Source: Lachnospiraceae bacterium (GTDB lineage Bacteria; Bacillota; Clostridia; Lachnospirales; Lachnospiraceae). From it: 64,000 bases of DNA. The stretch is taken from the NCBI GenBank assembly GCA_021203205.1, contig JAJQBQ010000011.1, positions 31,230 to 95,229 on the forward strand. Reading direction: 5' to 3'. Of this stretch, positions 16,070 to 27,807 are shown piece by piece; position 1 is the first letter of the stretch; each line of letters begins with the position of its first letter. The notes under the pieces were generated by a model. The model worked only from the letters and a program-made list of their open reading frames with translations. It had not been told where the DNA came from and did no database searches. A program made the translations under genes and the position numbers.

Positions 16070-17734
16070 ATGCCATCTTCCGAAAGTAATTCTTCACGCA
16101 AAAAAAGCAGTTCCGGCAGCACCCTCATTGTTCAGGGGGCGATTCTCGCGGGAGCCGGGCTCATCACCAAGGTGATCGGCTTTCTTTACCGCATCCCGGT
16201 CGCAAATATTCTGGGCGACCAGGGCAACGGGCTCTACTCGGTCGCCTTCGGCATTTACAACATCGCGCTGACGCTGTCCTCGTACAGCCTGCCGTTGGCG
16301 GTCTCCAAGCTGATTTCCGCGCGTCTGGCGAAAAATGAGTACAAAAATGCCTGGCGCGTTTTCCTCGACGCACTGCTCTTTGCGGCCGTGGTCGGGTTCG
16401 CTGCTTTTGCCGTCCTCTTCGCCGGGGCCGACGCGCTCTCTTCCTTCTATGCGAAGGAAGGACTCGAGCGGCCGCTGCGGGTGCTCGCGCCGACGGTGCT
16501 GGTGGTGGCGTTTCTGGGCGTTCTGCGCGGCTTCTTTCAGGGCATGAAAAATATGCTGCCCACCGCCTGCTCGCAGATTATCGAACAAATCGTGAACGCG
16601 ATCGTCAGCATCCTCGCCGCCTGGCAGCTCACCCGCGTGTTCGCGGACACTGCCGACGTCTATTCCTACGGGGCCATGGGCTCCACGCTGGGCACGTTGT
16701 GCGGCGCCTTAAGTGCCCTGGCCGTCCTGATTGTGCTCTTTGTGCTGTACCGTCCGAAGTTTCAGGCGGAAATGGCCACAGACGAATCCGAACAGGAAGA
16801 AAACCGCGTCGTCTTCAAGGCACTTTTGCTCACTATTCTTCCTGTCATCCTGAGCCAGACCATCTACCAGATCGGCTACACGATCGATGATTTCCTGTTC
16901 GGCAACCTGATGCAGGAGAAAAATATCGCGCAGGATGTCATCGACTCCATGCAGGGCGTATTTAATACGCAGTATAATCAGCTGATCAATCTGCCGGTGG
17001 CCATCGCCACCGCGCTGGCTTCCTCCACGATTCCGAACATCGTACAGTTCACGGTGCGCGGCGACAGCCGCGGCGCAAAGCGCCAGATCACCTCGGTTTT
17101 AAAGATCAACATGGTGATCGCCATCCCGGCGGCGGTAGGCATCGCCGTGCTGGCGGAGCCGATCATGACGCTGCTTTTCCCCAGGCTTGTGACCTACCGG
17201 CCGCTCGCGGTCAATCTGCTGACCTGGGGTTCCTCCGCCGTCGTGTTTTACTCGCTCTCGACCATCACCACATCCGTGCTACAGGGAAGCAATTATATGC
17301 GGATTCCTGTCATCCATTCGGCCATCTCCCTCGGGGTACACGTGGTGCTGGTGACCGTACTGCTCAAATTTACGGATTTGAATGCCTACGCGCTGGTGAT
17401 CGGAAATGTGACGTTTCCGATTCTCGTGAGTCTTCTAAATTGCCGCAGTGTGTCGCAGAAGCTTGGCTACCGTTTCCGGCTCGGTTCGCTTTTTGGGATG
17501 CCTCTGGCGGCTTCGGCTGTCATGGGAGTTTCGGTGTGGGCGATTTACCATGCGCTTTACGTTTTGTTTTCCTCGAATGTAGTCGCACTTGTCGTCTCCG
17601 TGGTGGTCGGAGTGCTGCTGTATCTGGTGATGATTTTGCTGTATCCGTGTTTTTCGGATCAGGAGCTTAAGGATCTGCCGATGGGGATGCGGCTGGTGAG
17701 GCTTCGCAGGAAATTCATCGGTGAAAGACCTTAG
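16070..17734 (+). CDS. murJ: Lipid II flippase MurJ (YtgP-like) / MOP-family exporter
   Basis: This 554-residue polytopic membrane protein of the MOP superfamily has about 14 hydrophobic segments. The start GAILAGAGLITKVIGFLYRIPVA and GNGLYSVAFGIYNIALTLSSY match the YtgP/SpoVB/MurJ group, which flips lipid-linked peptidoglycan or spore-coat precursors. The AAAGAGG site is 6 bases before the ATG. In Bacillus the closest relatives are YtgP (MurJ) and SpoVB; without a sporulation context MurJ is my first choice. It is one of the few plus-strand genes and overlaps the convergent rarA end by 20 bases. Confidence 0.85.
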   Translation: MPSSESNSSRKKSSSGSTLIVQGAILAGAGLITKVIGFLYRIPVANILGDQGNGLYSVAFGIYNIALTLSSYSLPLAVSKLISARLAKNEYKNAWRVFLDALLFAAVVGFAAFAVLFAGADALSSFYAKEGLERPLRVLAPTVLVVAFLGVLRGFFQGMKNMLPTACSQIIEQIVNAIVSILAAWQLTRVFADTADVYSYGAMGSTLGTLCGALSALAVLIVLFVLYRPKFQAEMATDESEQEENRVVFKALLLTILPVILSQTIYQIGYTIDDFLFGNLMQEKNIAQDVIDSMQGVFNTQYNQLINLPVAIATALASSTIPNIVQFTVRGDSRGAKRQITSVLKINMVIAIPAAVGIAVLAEPIMTLLFPRLVTYRPLAVNLLTWGSSAVVFYSLSTITTSVLQGSNYMRIPVIHSAISLGVHVVLVTVLLKFTDLNAYALVIGNVTFPILVSLLNCRSVSQKLGYRFRLGSLFGMPLAASAVMGVSVWAIYHALYVLFSSNVVALVVSVVVGVLLYLVMILLYPCFSDQELKDLPMGMRLVRLRRKFIGERP

Positions 17735-19061
17735 TTGCCTCTTCCTGCCTTTTTTTCTCTTTCCAGTCCAGGATTTTCTCCAGTCTTTCCTTAAACTCCC
17801 CCTCTTTCCCCTCCCCCGCCGGGCGGTAGTATCGGCGGCCTTTGAGGGAGTCGGGCAGGCACTGCATGGCGGTTATTTTTTCTTCGTAGTCGTGGGCGTA
17901 CATGTAACCTTTGCCGTAGTCCAGCTCCGACATGAGTTTTGTCGGCGCGTTGCGAATGACCAGGGGAACCGGCTCGGCGAGCATGGTCTCGGCATCTGCT
18001 TTGGCCTCGTTGTAGGCCACCTCCATGGCGTTGGATTTCGGCGCGAGAGAGAGGTAGACGACGGCCTCGGTCAGGTGAACGCTGCACTCGGGCATGCCGA
18101 TCAGGCGGCAGGCTTCGAAGGCCGAGATGCACAGCGGCAGCGCCTGTGGGTCGGCGAGACCGATGTCTTCGCTGGCCATGCGCGTCACGCGCCTCGCGAT
18201 GTAGATGGGGTCTTCCCCCGCCTCGAGCATGCGGGCGAGCCAGTAGACTGCCGCATCAGGATCCGAGTTGCGCACGGATTTGTGCAGGGCGGAGATCAGA
18301 TTGTAGTGTTCCTCCCCTTTTTTATCATACAGCAGAGATTTTTTTGAAGTGCACTGCTCCAGTATTTCCCGCGTCACGGTGATGGCACCGCCGTCCGCGT
18401 CACCGTTTAGCACCGCCATTTCCAGCGTGGAGAGGGCCATCCTGGCATCGCCGTTCGCATAGTTGGCGATGAGATCCAGCGTGTCGTCCTCCATCTTCAG
18501 CTTCAGATTGCCGAAGCCCCGCGGATCCCGCACGGCCCGCTCCAAAAGTGTTTTCAGATCATCCGACGTCAGCTCTTTCAGCACGAAAACCTTGCAGCGG
18601 GAAAGAAGAGCGCTGTTGATCTCAAAAGAGGGGTTCTCCGTCGTGGCGCCGATCAAAATAATGCTTCCCTTCTCCACAAAGGGCAGAAACGCGTCCTGCT
18701 GGGCTTTGTTGAAGCGGTGAATCTCGTCCACAAATACAATAGTCCGCTCACCGTAGCGCCGGTTCGCGTCCGCCTTCTGCATGACTTCGCGGATTTCCTT
18801 AATTCCGCTCGTCACAGCCGAAAAGTCGATGAAGGTCGCCTTCGACCGGCGCGCGATGATCCTCGCCAGCGTCGTCTTGCCGACCCCCGGCGGGCCCCAA
18901 AAGATCATGGAGGATACCTGATCCTCCTCTATCAGTCTGCGCAGCACCTTCCCGCGCCCCAGAAGATGTGTCTGCCCGACGTACTCGTCCAGCGTTTCCG
19001 GGCGCAGCCTCGCCGCCAACGGCTGCGGAACTTCCCGGTCAAATAAACTCATCTGCTCCAC
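17715..19061 (-). CDS. rarA: Replication-associated recombination protein RarA (MgsA), AAA+ ATPase
   Basis: This AAA+ ATPase acts at stalled replication forks and is related to clamp-loader and RuvB ATPases. Walker A is GPPGVGKTT (56-64), Walker [19 protein letters not shown], sensor 1 [10 protein letters not shown], and the C-terminal domain has [14 protein letters not shown] and LAPKSNA. 448 residues, normal length. The start is GTG with GAGG seven bases upstream; an internal ATG three codons later is an alternative. The 3' end overlaps murJ convergently without a visible terminator. Confidence 0.95.
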   Translation of the reverse strand: MEQMSLFDREVPQPLAARLRPETLDEYVGQTHLLGRGKVLRRLIEEDQVSSMIFWGPPGVGKTTLARIIARRSKATFIDFSAVTSGIKEIREVMQKADANRRYGERTIVFVDEIHRFNKAQQDAFLPFVEKGSIILIGATTENPSFEINSALLSRCKVFVLKELTSDDLKTLLERAVRDPRGFGNLKLKMEDDTLDLIANYANGDARMALSTLEMAVLNGDADGGAITVTREILEQCTSKKSLLYDKKGEEHYNLISALHKSVRNSDPDAAVYWLARMLEAGEDPIYIARRVTRMASEDIGLADPQALPLCISAFEACRLIGMPECSVHLTEAVVYLSLAPKSNAMEVAYNEAKADAETMLAEPVPLVIRNAPTKLMSELDYGKGYMYAHDYEEKITAMQCLPDSLKGRRYYRPAGEGKEGEFKERLEKILDWKEKKRQEEATKVFHR

Positions 19062-19089
19062 TTTTTAACCTCACTTAAAGCAATCTATG

Positions 19090-20463
19090 TCAAACCGAAA
19101 TGATATCTCCCTGTAACCTGACCTCTCCTCTTTCTGTCATTTCACGTGTAAGCAGTACTTTCAAAATCTGATTGCGCAGATCCCTGTCCGTCACCACTTC
19201 AACCTTCAGATACTGAGGCGTATGACCCACGGCCACTCTCTCGCCCTCCGATGATTCCACCGTCTCTTCAAACAGCACATCCACCGTTTTTTCAAGGAAA
19301 GAGCGTGCAAATGCTTCCTCCATCTCCAGATTCAGCTTTCTCAAAATCGCACTCCGGGCATCCTTCACCGGCTCCGGAATCTGGTGATCCATGACTGCCG
19401 CGCGCGTCCCGCGCCTTGCCGAGTATTTAAAAATGTGCATGCGCGCAAAACGCACGCGCGCCAGGAATTCTTTCGTGGTCTCAAATTCTTCCTCCGTCTC
19501 TCCGGGGAATCCCACGATCACGTCCGTAGTGATGGCGGCATCCGGAAAATAACGGCGGATGATCTCGCACTTTTCCAGGTACTCCGCCGCAGTGTAATGG
19601 CGGTTCATGCGTCGCAGTGTCGCATCACAGCCGCTCTGCAGAGAGAGATGGAAATGCGGACACACTTTTTTTAACCCTGCCAGCGCCCGTATGTTTTCTT
19701 CCGTAATGATGCGCGGCTCCATGGATCCTAAGCGGATCCGGTCAATTCCATTGACGGAGCAGATCTCGCGAACAAGATCAATTAGATCGAACTTTGAGAA
19801 ATCCAGCCCATACGAACTGATATGTATCCCCGTCAGCACGATTTCTCGGTACCCCGCTGCCGCGAGTCTTTCTGTCTCCGCAAGAACCTCCTCCGGTCTG
19901 CGGCTCACCACACGTCCGCGGGCGAACGGGATGATGCAGTACGAGCAGAACTGGTTGCAGCCGTCCTGAATTTTCAGATATGCGCGGGTGTGGCCGTTGA
20001 TTTGGACATCTTCCTTTTCCCCGGATTGATTTCCATCTTCTTCACAGGTTCTTTTTGTTTTTTCCTCTCCGACTCCAACCTGCGCAGCATCGCACCTGCT
20101 TTCGAGATATTCCTCCACGATCGCGACAATTTTCTCTTTTTCCTTATTTGCCACCCACAGATCGGCGATTTTTTCATCCGCTTCCCTTGCGCCAAACTGT
20201 TTCTCGGCGTCCACGTAGCACCCGGCGGCGACAACTACCGCGTCCGGATTTGCCTTCGCTGCGTGCCGCAGCATTTTGCGGCTTTTCCGGTCGGCGATGT
20301 TGGTCACCGTACAGGTATTTATAATGTAGACATCCGCCGCGTCAAAGGGCGGCACCACCCTGTAGCCCGCCTCTCTGAATTTTTCCGCCATGCGGTCTGT
20401 TTCATATCCGTTTACCTTGCAGCCAAGGCTGTAAAGGCACACACGCGTTTTCTTTCTATCCAT
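19090..20463 (-). CDS. mtaB: tRNA t6A37 methylthiotransferase MtaB
   Basis: A radical-SAM methylthiotransferase that converts t6A37 to ms2t6A37 in tRNAs decoding ANN codons. The UPF0004 domain has SLGCKVNGYETD and INTCTVTNIAD; the radical-SAM Cys motif is CNQFCSYC; a TRAM-like domain ends the protein. GCKVN/CTVTN signatures and the overall layout fit MtaB rather than MiaB or RimO. About 457 residues against about 430-440 usual; the extra is a polar stretch (bases roughly 19995-20105, VGEEKTKRTCEEDGNQSGEK) just before the HTRAYLKIQDGCN core. Confidence 0.93.
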   Translation of the reverse strand: MDRKKTRVCLYSLGCKVNGYETDRMAEKFREAGYRVVPPFDAADVYIINTCTVTNIADRKSRKMLRHAAKANPDAVVVAAGCYVDAEKQFGAREADEKIADLWVANKEKEKIVAIVEEYLESRCDAAQVGVGEEKTKRTCEEDGNQSGEKEDVQINGHTRAYLKIQDGCNQFCSYCIIPFARGRVVSRRPEEVLAETERLAAAGYREIVLTGIHISSYGLDFSKFDLIDLVREICSVNGIDRIRLGSMEPRIITEENIRALAGLKKVCPHFHLSLQSGCDATLRRMNRHYTAAEYLEKCEIIRRYFPDAAITTDVIVGFPGETEEEFETTKEFLARVRFARMHIFKYSARRGTRAAVMDHQIPEPVKDARSAILRKLNLEMEEAFARSFLEKTVDVLFEETVESSEGERVAVGHTPQYLKVEVVTDRDLRNQILKVLLTREMTERGEVRLQGDIISV

Positions 20464-20518
20464 ATTTCTTCCAAATTTTCAATTCCCGATAATCATAGTC
20501 CAAATCACAAAAGTCTTC

Positions 20519-21565
20519 TCACATCCCCTGAATATACGCCGCCGCACTCATGGCCGCATTCGCTCCGTCCGCCGCCGCGGTGATGATCTGACGCAGATTT
20601 TTCGTCCGCACATCCCCCGCCGCAAAGAAACCGGGCGCAGATGTGGCACAGTCTTCGCCGGCTGCGATATATCCGGAAGCATCCAGCTTCACCGCCTCGC
20701 ATGTGCGAAGTACTTCCGTGGCAGGCTGCATTCCCACCGCAAGGAACACGCCGCTCACGGGAATCTCCGTCCCGTCTTCGAGGCATACCGCCCCGACCTT
20801 CCCGTCGCCGGTAATGGCTGTGACCTGATGAGGCGTCCGTATTTCGATGTTCTCCTTTTTTCGGATGAGATCGACCGTGACCTGAAAGCCCCGGAATTCG
20901 TTTCTCCGGTGAATCAGATAAACCCTGCGGCAGAGGCCTGAGAGGTAGAGGGCGTCATCTAAGGCCGCATTTCCGCCGCCCACAACCGCAACATACTGTC
21001 CCCGGAAGAAGGCGCCGTCACATGTGGCACAGTAGGATACGCCCCTTCCGGCGAATTCCGCTTCCCCCGGTGCGCCGAGTTTCCGGCGCTTCGCGCCCGC
21101 AGCGTAGATCACCGTCTTCGAGCAGACGGCGGTGCCGTCCTCAAATTCCGTGCGCCAGTATTCCTGCGTGCTCGCTCCCGCATTTTCCCACAATTCCTGC
21201 GAAACAGATTCATTTTCACTTCCTTCTCCATCTTCCTGCACATTTCGTGTGTCCGCTAATGCAGATTCCCACACGCTCTCCGCAGCTTCCGTCCTGACAC
21301 TTACACGTCGAATGCCAATGACCGTGCCTTCCTTCGGGGTTACCCCCATTTCACCTGCATGGTTTTGAAAGTTTGCTGCCAGATCCCATCCGCTGATTCC
21401 CCACAGCCCCAGGTAATTGTCTACCCGATCCGTCTCGGTGATCTGTCCCACACCGTAAACATTGGACTCATATACTTCCACGGAAAGCCCGGCCCGCTTC
21501 GCATAGATGGCCGCGCCAAGCCCCGCAGGGCCGCCGCCGACAATTAAGACATCTGTTATTTCCAT
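20519..21565 (-). CDS. trxB: Thioredoxin reductase-like NAD(P)/FAD oxidoreductase
   Basis: A flavoprotein disulfide reductase with FAD motif VLIVGGGPAGLGAAIYA at the start, redox-active CATC in SYCATCDGAF, NADP-domain GGGNAALDDALYL and the C-terminal FAD motif FAAGDVRTKNLRQIITAAADGANAA. The internal ATG (21565) is used because the earlier 14 codons are not family-like. About 348 residues against 305-320; a polar insertion (bases roughly 21150-21285, Glu/Ser/Asn-rich) splits the strands before WRTEFEDGT. No thioredoxin gene is adjacent, so the partner is unknown. Confidence 0.92.
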   Translation of the reverse strand: MEITDVLIVGGGPAGLGAAIYAKRAGLSVEVYESNVYGVGQITETDRVDNYLGLWGISGWDLAANFQNHAGEMGVTPKEGTVIGIRRVSVRTEAAESVWESALADTRNVQEDGEGSENESVSQELWENAGASTQEYWRTEFEDGTAVCSKTVIYAAGAKRRKLGAPGEAEFAGRGVSYCATCDGAFFRGQYVAVVGGGNAALDDALYLSGLCRRVYLIHRRNEFRGFQVTVDLIRKKENIEIRTPHQVTAITGDGKVGAVCLEDGTEIPVSGVFLAVGMQPATEVLRTCEAVKLDASGYIAAGEDCATSAPGFFAAGDVRTKNLRQIITAAADGANAAMSAAAYIQGM

Positions 21566-21576
21566 AATCAATCTCC

Positions 21577-22731
21577 CTAAACCGACAAATCTTCCCTCGC
21601 CAGACACAGACAGTCGATGCGGTGTATCCCGTCAAGCCGCAGGGCGTGGGCGCAGGCGTCCGCCGTCGCCCCGGTTGTAAAAATGTCGTCCACCAGCAGC
21701 ACGGACTTCGGCGTCGGCTGCCCTGTCTTTCGGACCGCAAATGCTTCCTTTAAATTTTTCCTGCGCTCACTCCGCGAGAGTTCCTTCATGGGCGCGGTCT
21801 CCCGCACGCGCAGCAGATAATTCTTCCTGACCGGGATGCCCAGCCGGTATCCCATCTCTGTGGCTAACAGCTCCGCCTGGTTGTAGCCGCGCTTCTTCTG
21901 CTTTTTCCGATACATCGGCACCGGAATGATTGCATCGTAGACTGTCTGCACCGCCCGGGAGGTCTGCGTGGCTTCAAATGCGCCGTCCGCGACATGCTCC
22001 GCCATCTTTCTCCCGTAATAAATGGCATATTCCTTTGCGTTTTTATACTTCAGGCGATAAATTGACTGGCGCATCGGGCCGTTGTACCGGTAAAGCGAAC
22101 GGGCCTGGGAAAAATAATGCTCCTTCCCGCCGGCGGAAAGAAATACGCCCTGACTTTCCGTCCGCATTTCCCCGTATCTGCCCTGAGTTTCGGAAAAACT
22201 GCTGCTTTCCTGAAAACTGTTGCTTTCCTGCCCCTGAAAGGAATACTTATACCGGGAGCTATTCCCCCGTCCTGTCCCTTCCGGCAGCCGATACCGCAGA
22301 AATTCCTCTCCCCGCAGGGACTTCGCGCAGGCCGGACACCACATGTCCGCCGCTCCCGCCACCGGCTGTCCACACTTGTGACAGACCTGACTGCCGATTT
22401 CCCGAAGCTCCTTCTCGCAGTCCGGGCAGATATCCGCCCCGTTTTTCGTCACCTTTCCGCACACCGGACAGCTTCGCGGAAACACGATATCCTGCAACGC
22501 GATATTCATAATATGTAAATTTTTCCGAATTTCTATTCTTTTTTCCTGTCTCGTATAGGTTCTTCTCCTCTCTTCCCGTGATCTTCTCCCCTGCTCTTCA
22601 TTTCCAAAGTTCTCCCTTTTGAATGCTCCCTTTTCAAACGACCCCGAAGGGTTCCTTTCGTACTCTCCCCATCCGGATATCAGAATATCCACCGGTCTTC
22701 TTAGAACGAATCCAGCGGTTTTCTTTTCCAT
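21577..22731 (-). CDS. comF: ComF family phosphoribosyltransferase-like protein
   Basis: It has an N-terminal zinc-finger part (CPVCGK, CPDCEKEL, CHKCGQPV, CPACAKS) and a C-terminal PRTase domain with VYDAIIPVPMYRKKQKKRGYNQAELLA and VLLVDDIFTTGATADACA. ComF is needed for DNA uptake in competent bacteria; it lies next to recD2 here. Two starts are possible: the one used has AGAGGAC nine bases upstream but adds about 74 basic, unconserved residues; the ATG at 22509 (MNIALQDIVFP) begins where the family does. A further polar Ser/Gln-rich insertion (bases roughly 22115-22265) lies between the zinc finger and the PRTase domain. Confidence 0.9.
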   Translation of the reverse strand: MEKKTAGFVLRRPVDILISGWGEYERNPSGSFEKGAFKRENFGNEEQGRRSREERRRTYTRQEKRIEIRKNLHIMNIALQDIVFPRSCPVCGKVTKNGADICPDCEKELREIGSQVCHKCGQPVAGAADMWCPACAKSLRGEEFLRYRLPEGTGRGNSSRYKYSFQGQESNSFQESSSFSETQGRYGEMRTESQGVFLSAGGKEHYFSQARSLYRYNGPMRQSIYRLKYKNAKEYAIYYGRKMAEHVADGAFEATQTSRAVQTVYDAIIPVPMYRKKQKKRGYNQAELLATEMGYRLGIPVRKNYLLRVRETAPMKELSRSERRKNLKEAFAVRKTGQPTPKSVLLVDDIFTTGATADACAHALRLDGIHRIDCLCLAREDLSV

Positions 22732-22796
22732 CTCGCAAAGTCCTCTGATATGACCCTGCGGATGTCATATGATATAATGAAACGAAATCCCCGTGA

Positions 22797-25064
<2,268 letters not shown>

Positions 25065-25122
25065 CTTTAATTCTCACCCTCCCGCACAGTCTTTATTCCT
25101 TCCGTCTCCATTTACAAAATTT

Positions 25123-25295
25123 TGTTTTTCTTTCTCCGCAAGGTCTCGTCCCGATCTGTTCCCAGTCATAAGGTATTGTTTTCTTTGCGAATTCCTGTTA
25201 CGGTCACTTTCCGTTCCCAAAGTTCTATTTTTCTCTCCGCGAAATCTCGTCCCGGTCGTTTTTCGTTCGTAATAGTCTGTTTTTTCCACGAATCA
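25123..25295. repeat. Degenerate ~50-bp tandem units between mreB and recD2
   Basis: About four units each begin with a T-run then CTCCGC or similar (25126, 25178, 25227, 25279) and continue TCTCGTCCCG-T or related. Identity between units is moderate. A 71-codon frame exists on the minus strand but is not gene-like. Confidence 0.5.
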
Positions 25296-25300
25296 ATGAT

Positions 25301-26329
25301 TTATCTGTCCCCTTCCGCGTACCCCTGATCCTTCTGCTTTTTCTTCTTCTCGTCGAGAATCTGCACGTAGTGCCCGGTTCCGAGGGCAACGCACAGCATC
25401 GGATCCTCCGCGGTGACCGTATTCATGCCGGTTCGATCCTGAATCAGCTGCTCCATGCCGTCCAGCAGTGCGCCGCCGCCGGCCAGCACAATGCCGCGCT
25501 CCGCAATATCCGCCGCCAGCTCCGGCGGCGTCTTTTCCAGCACGCTGTGCAGCGACTCCACGATCTGCTCCGCCGTCTCCGTGAGCGGGTCGATAATCTC
25601 GTCCGAAGAAATCTCGATGGTCTTCGGCAGGCCGGTCACGATATTGCGCCCGCGCACATCCATCTTCAGCGGCTGCGGCTTCTCAAACACCGTGCCGATC
25701 TTAAGCTTGATATCCTCCGCCGTGCGGTCGCCGATCAGCAGGTTGTGCTTGCGCCGCATATAACGGATGACAGACTCGTTGAAATCATCTCCGCCCACCT
25801 TGATGGAATCGTTCACAACGATACCGCCCAGGGAAATGACCGCGATGTCCGTCGTACCGCCGCCGATGTCGATGATCATATTCCCGCAGGGTTTCATGAT
25901 GTCGATGCCGGAACCCAGCGCCGCCGCGATAGGCTCATCCATCACCACCACCTCCCGGGCGCCGGTCTGGCGCACCGCTCCGTCCACCGCCTTGCGCTCC
26001 ACCTCGGTGGCCGAAGCCGGCACCGCCACCGTGATGCGCGGCTTCACGTAAGACTTGCGGCCGATGGCCTTCTGAATAAAATACTTCAGCATCCGCTCCG
26101 TGCCGGCATAATCCGAGATCACGCCCTGGCGGATCGGCCGGATAGCCTCGATATTCTCCGGCGTCTTCCCCAGCATGAGCCTCGCCTCCTCGCCGATCGC
26201 GCGGATCACATTCTTTTCCTTATCAAACGCAATGACGGTAGGTTCCTTCAAAACCACGCCCTTGCCCTTCACATGTATCAATACGCTGGATGTTCCCAGA
26301 TCAATTCCGATATCGGTGGTAAATAACAT
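25301..26329 (-). CDS. mreB: Rod shape-determining protein MreB/Mbl
   Basis: This actin-like filament protein guides the elongation machinery at the membrane. The phosphate-1 motif is IGIDLGTSSVLIHVKGKG, phosphate-2 is NMIIDIGGGTTDIAVISLGG, and GIVLAGGGALLDGMEQL is the adenosine motif. 342 residues, normal. GGAGG is 8 bases before the ATG. No mreC/mreD follow, so it is an isolated paralog (MreB, Mbl or MreBH). It has its own promoter at 26424-26452. Confidence 0.95.
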   Translation of the reverse strand: MLFTTDIGIDLGTSSVLIHVKGKGVVLKEPTVIAFDKEKNVIRAIGEEARLMLGKTPENIEAIRPIRQGVISDYAGTERMLKYFIQKAIGRKSYVKPRITVAVPASATEVERKAVDGAVRQTGAREVVVMDEPIAAALGSGIDIMKPCGNMIIDIGGGTTDIAVISLGGIVVNDSIKVGGDDFNESVIRYMRRKHNLLIGDRTAEDIKLKIGTVFEKPQPLKMDVRGRNIVTGLPKTIEISSDEIIDPLTETAEQIVESLHSVLEKTPPELAADIAERGIVLAGGGALLDGMEQLIQDRTGMNTVTAEDPMLCVALGTGHYVQILDEKKKKQKDQGYAEGDR

Positions 26330-26423
26330 CGAAAACTCCTCCTCGCCCTGTTTTAAGTATGCATAAGAAATGAAAGCACTTCGTCAAATATCCGGATAAT
26401 GATTTTCCGGCAGCAATGGTGCT

Positions 26424-26452
26424 ATTATAGCGACTTGTATGTCCTTTTTCAA
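26424..26452 (-). promoter_or_regulatory. Sigma-A promoter of mreB
   Basis: TTGAAA (26447-26452), 17-base spacer, TATAAT (26424-26429) on the minus strand, about 100 bases before the mreB start codon. Confidence 0.8.
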
Positions 26453-26881
26453 CGAAAAAATAATTTTTCATTCGTCGCTCCCATGAGTAATAACCGTAAA
26501 CAGAAATTAAATTAAAATTTCTTAATTTAACTTTTCTTTCATAAACCGTTCAAACTTTCGTCACAGTTGGCGGCTATACTACACGCGTGTTACGGAAACA
26601 GTAACATAACTTTTTCATAACTAGCCCGCCGGTAACGGCCGGCGGGAATCCCTCCCATTATTATAAAGCAGTCGCGCGAGTTCATCCAATATTTCTCTCC
26701 TTCTCTTTGGTGCTCACGCGGCTGCTTTATATTGTCTTGAAGTTCCCGGCTTTGCCTATTCGCAGTTCATCGCCTGAGATTCGCAGGGCGAGCTTCAGTC
26801 CTCGCGGCAATTTTAAACTCATTTTTATAAAATAAACCCACGCATCGAAATTGGGGGCTTTTGGGTGTATTTATATCTGCC
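26453..26881. other. Intergenic region with strong hairpins between mreB and the Uma2 cluster
   Basis: AT-rich DNA (26450-26580), a GC-rich hairpin CCCGCCGG...CCGGCGGG (26625-26646) and a long imperfect hairpin (26662-26731). No gene-like frame. Confidence 0.5.
26662..26731. repeat. Long hairpin, 19-bp arms
   Basis: Arms 26662-26680 and 26713-26731: TATAAAGCAG pairs perfectly with CTGCTTTATA, extended by TCGCGCGAG / CTCACGCGG with two mismatches; loop of 32 bases. It may be an RNA element or a small insertion. Confidence 0.65.
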
Positions 26882-27733
26882 TTACGCCAGCCCAAACCTC
26901 TTTAAATACCGCTCAATCTCCGCGAAATCCACCTCACACTCTCCCTGAAAAATCCCGACAGGAACCTTATCCCGAAACGTATATCTCCTCGGCAAAGCAT
27001 CAAACCCGGTATCCGGAAACCGATAAACGAACACTTCCCTGCTATCCAAATCTACAATCCAGTACTCCCGCACACCCGATTCGCGATATTTTTTTAACTT
27101 TATGGTTTTATCTATTATCGCTGTCGATGGCGAAAGAATTTCCACAGCCAAATCCGGCGGCCCAAGTATTTTATTTTCTTTCAGCTTATCCGGGTCACAC
27201 AGAATCAAAACGTCCGGCTGCACCATCGTCCATTTTGTCCGGTCAACCTGTACATTCATCGCGGCATCCAGAGCGATACATTTTCCATGCTTCGTCTCTA
27301 TATAGGAATCAAAAGCCCGACTGATACGATATCCGACGATCCCATGGGCAGATCGCGGCGCTGACATATTATAAATCCAGCCATCGATCAGTTCTGCCCG
27401 CAAATCCTCCGGCAAAGTAAAATAATCATCCACAGTATACGTTCCCTGACGCTTGCCCAGACCATACGGATCCTCATAATAATCCGGTGCCGCGTCCGAT
27501 TCGCGAAGCACAGTCGGCGCTTCATCCTTTATATCCGGGTAACGTTTCCCGGAATACTGCAGTTTCCTCTCTCCACCCGCCTCTTCTTTCTTAACCTCAG
27601 AGTTCGTTTTCCTGTCTCGCTCCTCAGGGTTCGTTTTCCTGCCTCGCTCCCCAGGGTTCGTTTTTCCGCCTCGCTCCGTCTCTTCCTGCTGCAGGGCATC
27701 CTTCTTTCCCATCTCTGTACCGTCTTTTCCCAT
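26882..27733 (-). CDS. Uma2 family (DUF820) PD-(D/E)XK nuclease-like protein, copy 1
   Basis: About 283 residues. The N-terminal part (1-75) is hydrophilic with repeats of the type ERGGKTNP / ERGRKTNP / ERDRKTN. The C-terminal part is a Uma2/DUF820 fold with YTVDDYFTLPED, AELIDGWIYNM, VQPDVLILCD, GPPDLAVEILSPSTA, KLKKYRESGVREYWIVD and ending VPVGIFQGECEVDF. The Asp and the Glu...Lys pattern correspond to the PD-(D/E)XK active site. The biological role of Uma2 proteins is not established. The ATG used follows AAAGGATCCTGTGAAA; 12 further upstream codons start with TTG and carry no site. It is the most diverged of three tandem copies. Confidence 0.88.
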   Translation of the reverse strand: MGKDGTEMGKKDALQQEETERGGKTNPGERGRKTNPEERDRKTNSEVKKEEAGGERKLQYSGKRYPDIKDEAPTVLRESDAAPDYYEDPYGLGKRQGTYTVDDYFTLPEDLRAELIDGWIYNMSAPRSAHGIVGYRISRAFDSYIETKHGKCIALDAAMNVQVDRTKWTMVQPDVLILCDPDKLKENKILGPPDLAVEILSPSTAIIDKTIKLKKYRESGVREYWIVDLDSREVFVYRFPDTGFDALPRRYTFRDKVPVGIFQGECEVDFAEIERYLKRFGLA

Positions 27734-27807
27734 TTTCACAGGATCCTTTCCGTGTTTTGTATTTTTCAACCTCGCCTTTCAATTTGTAAACATCAATATC
27801 TGAAATA

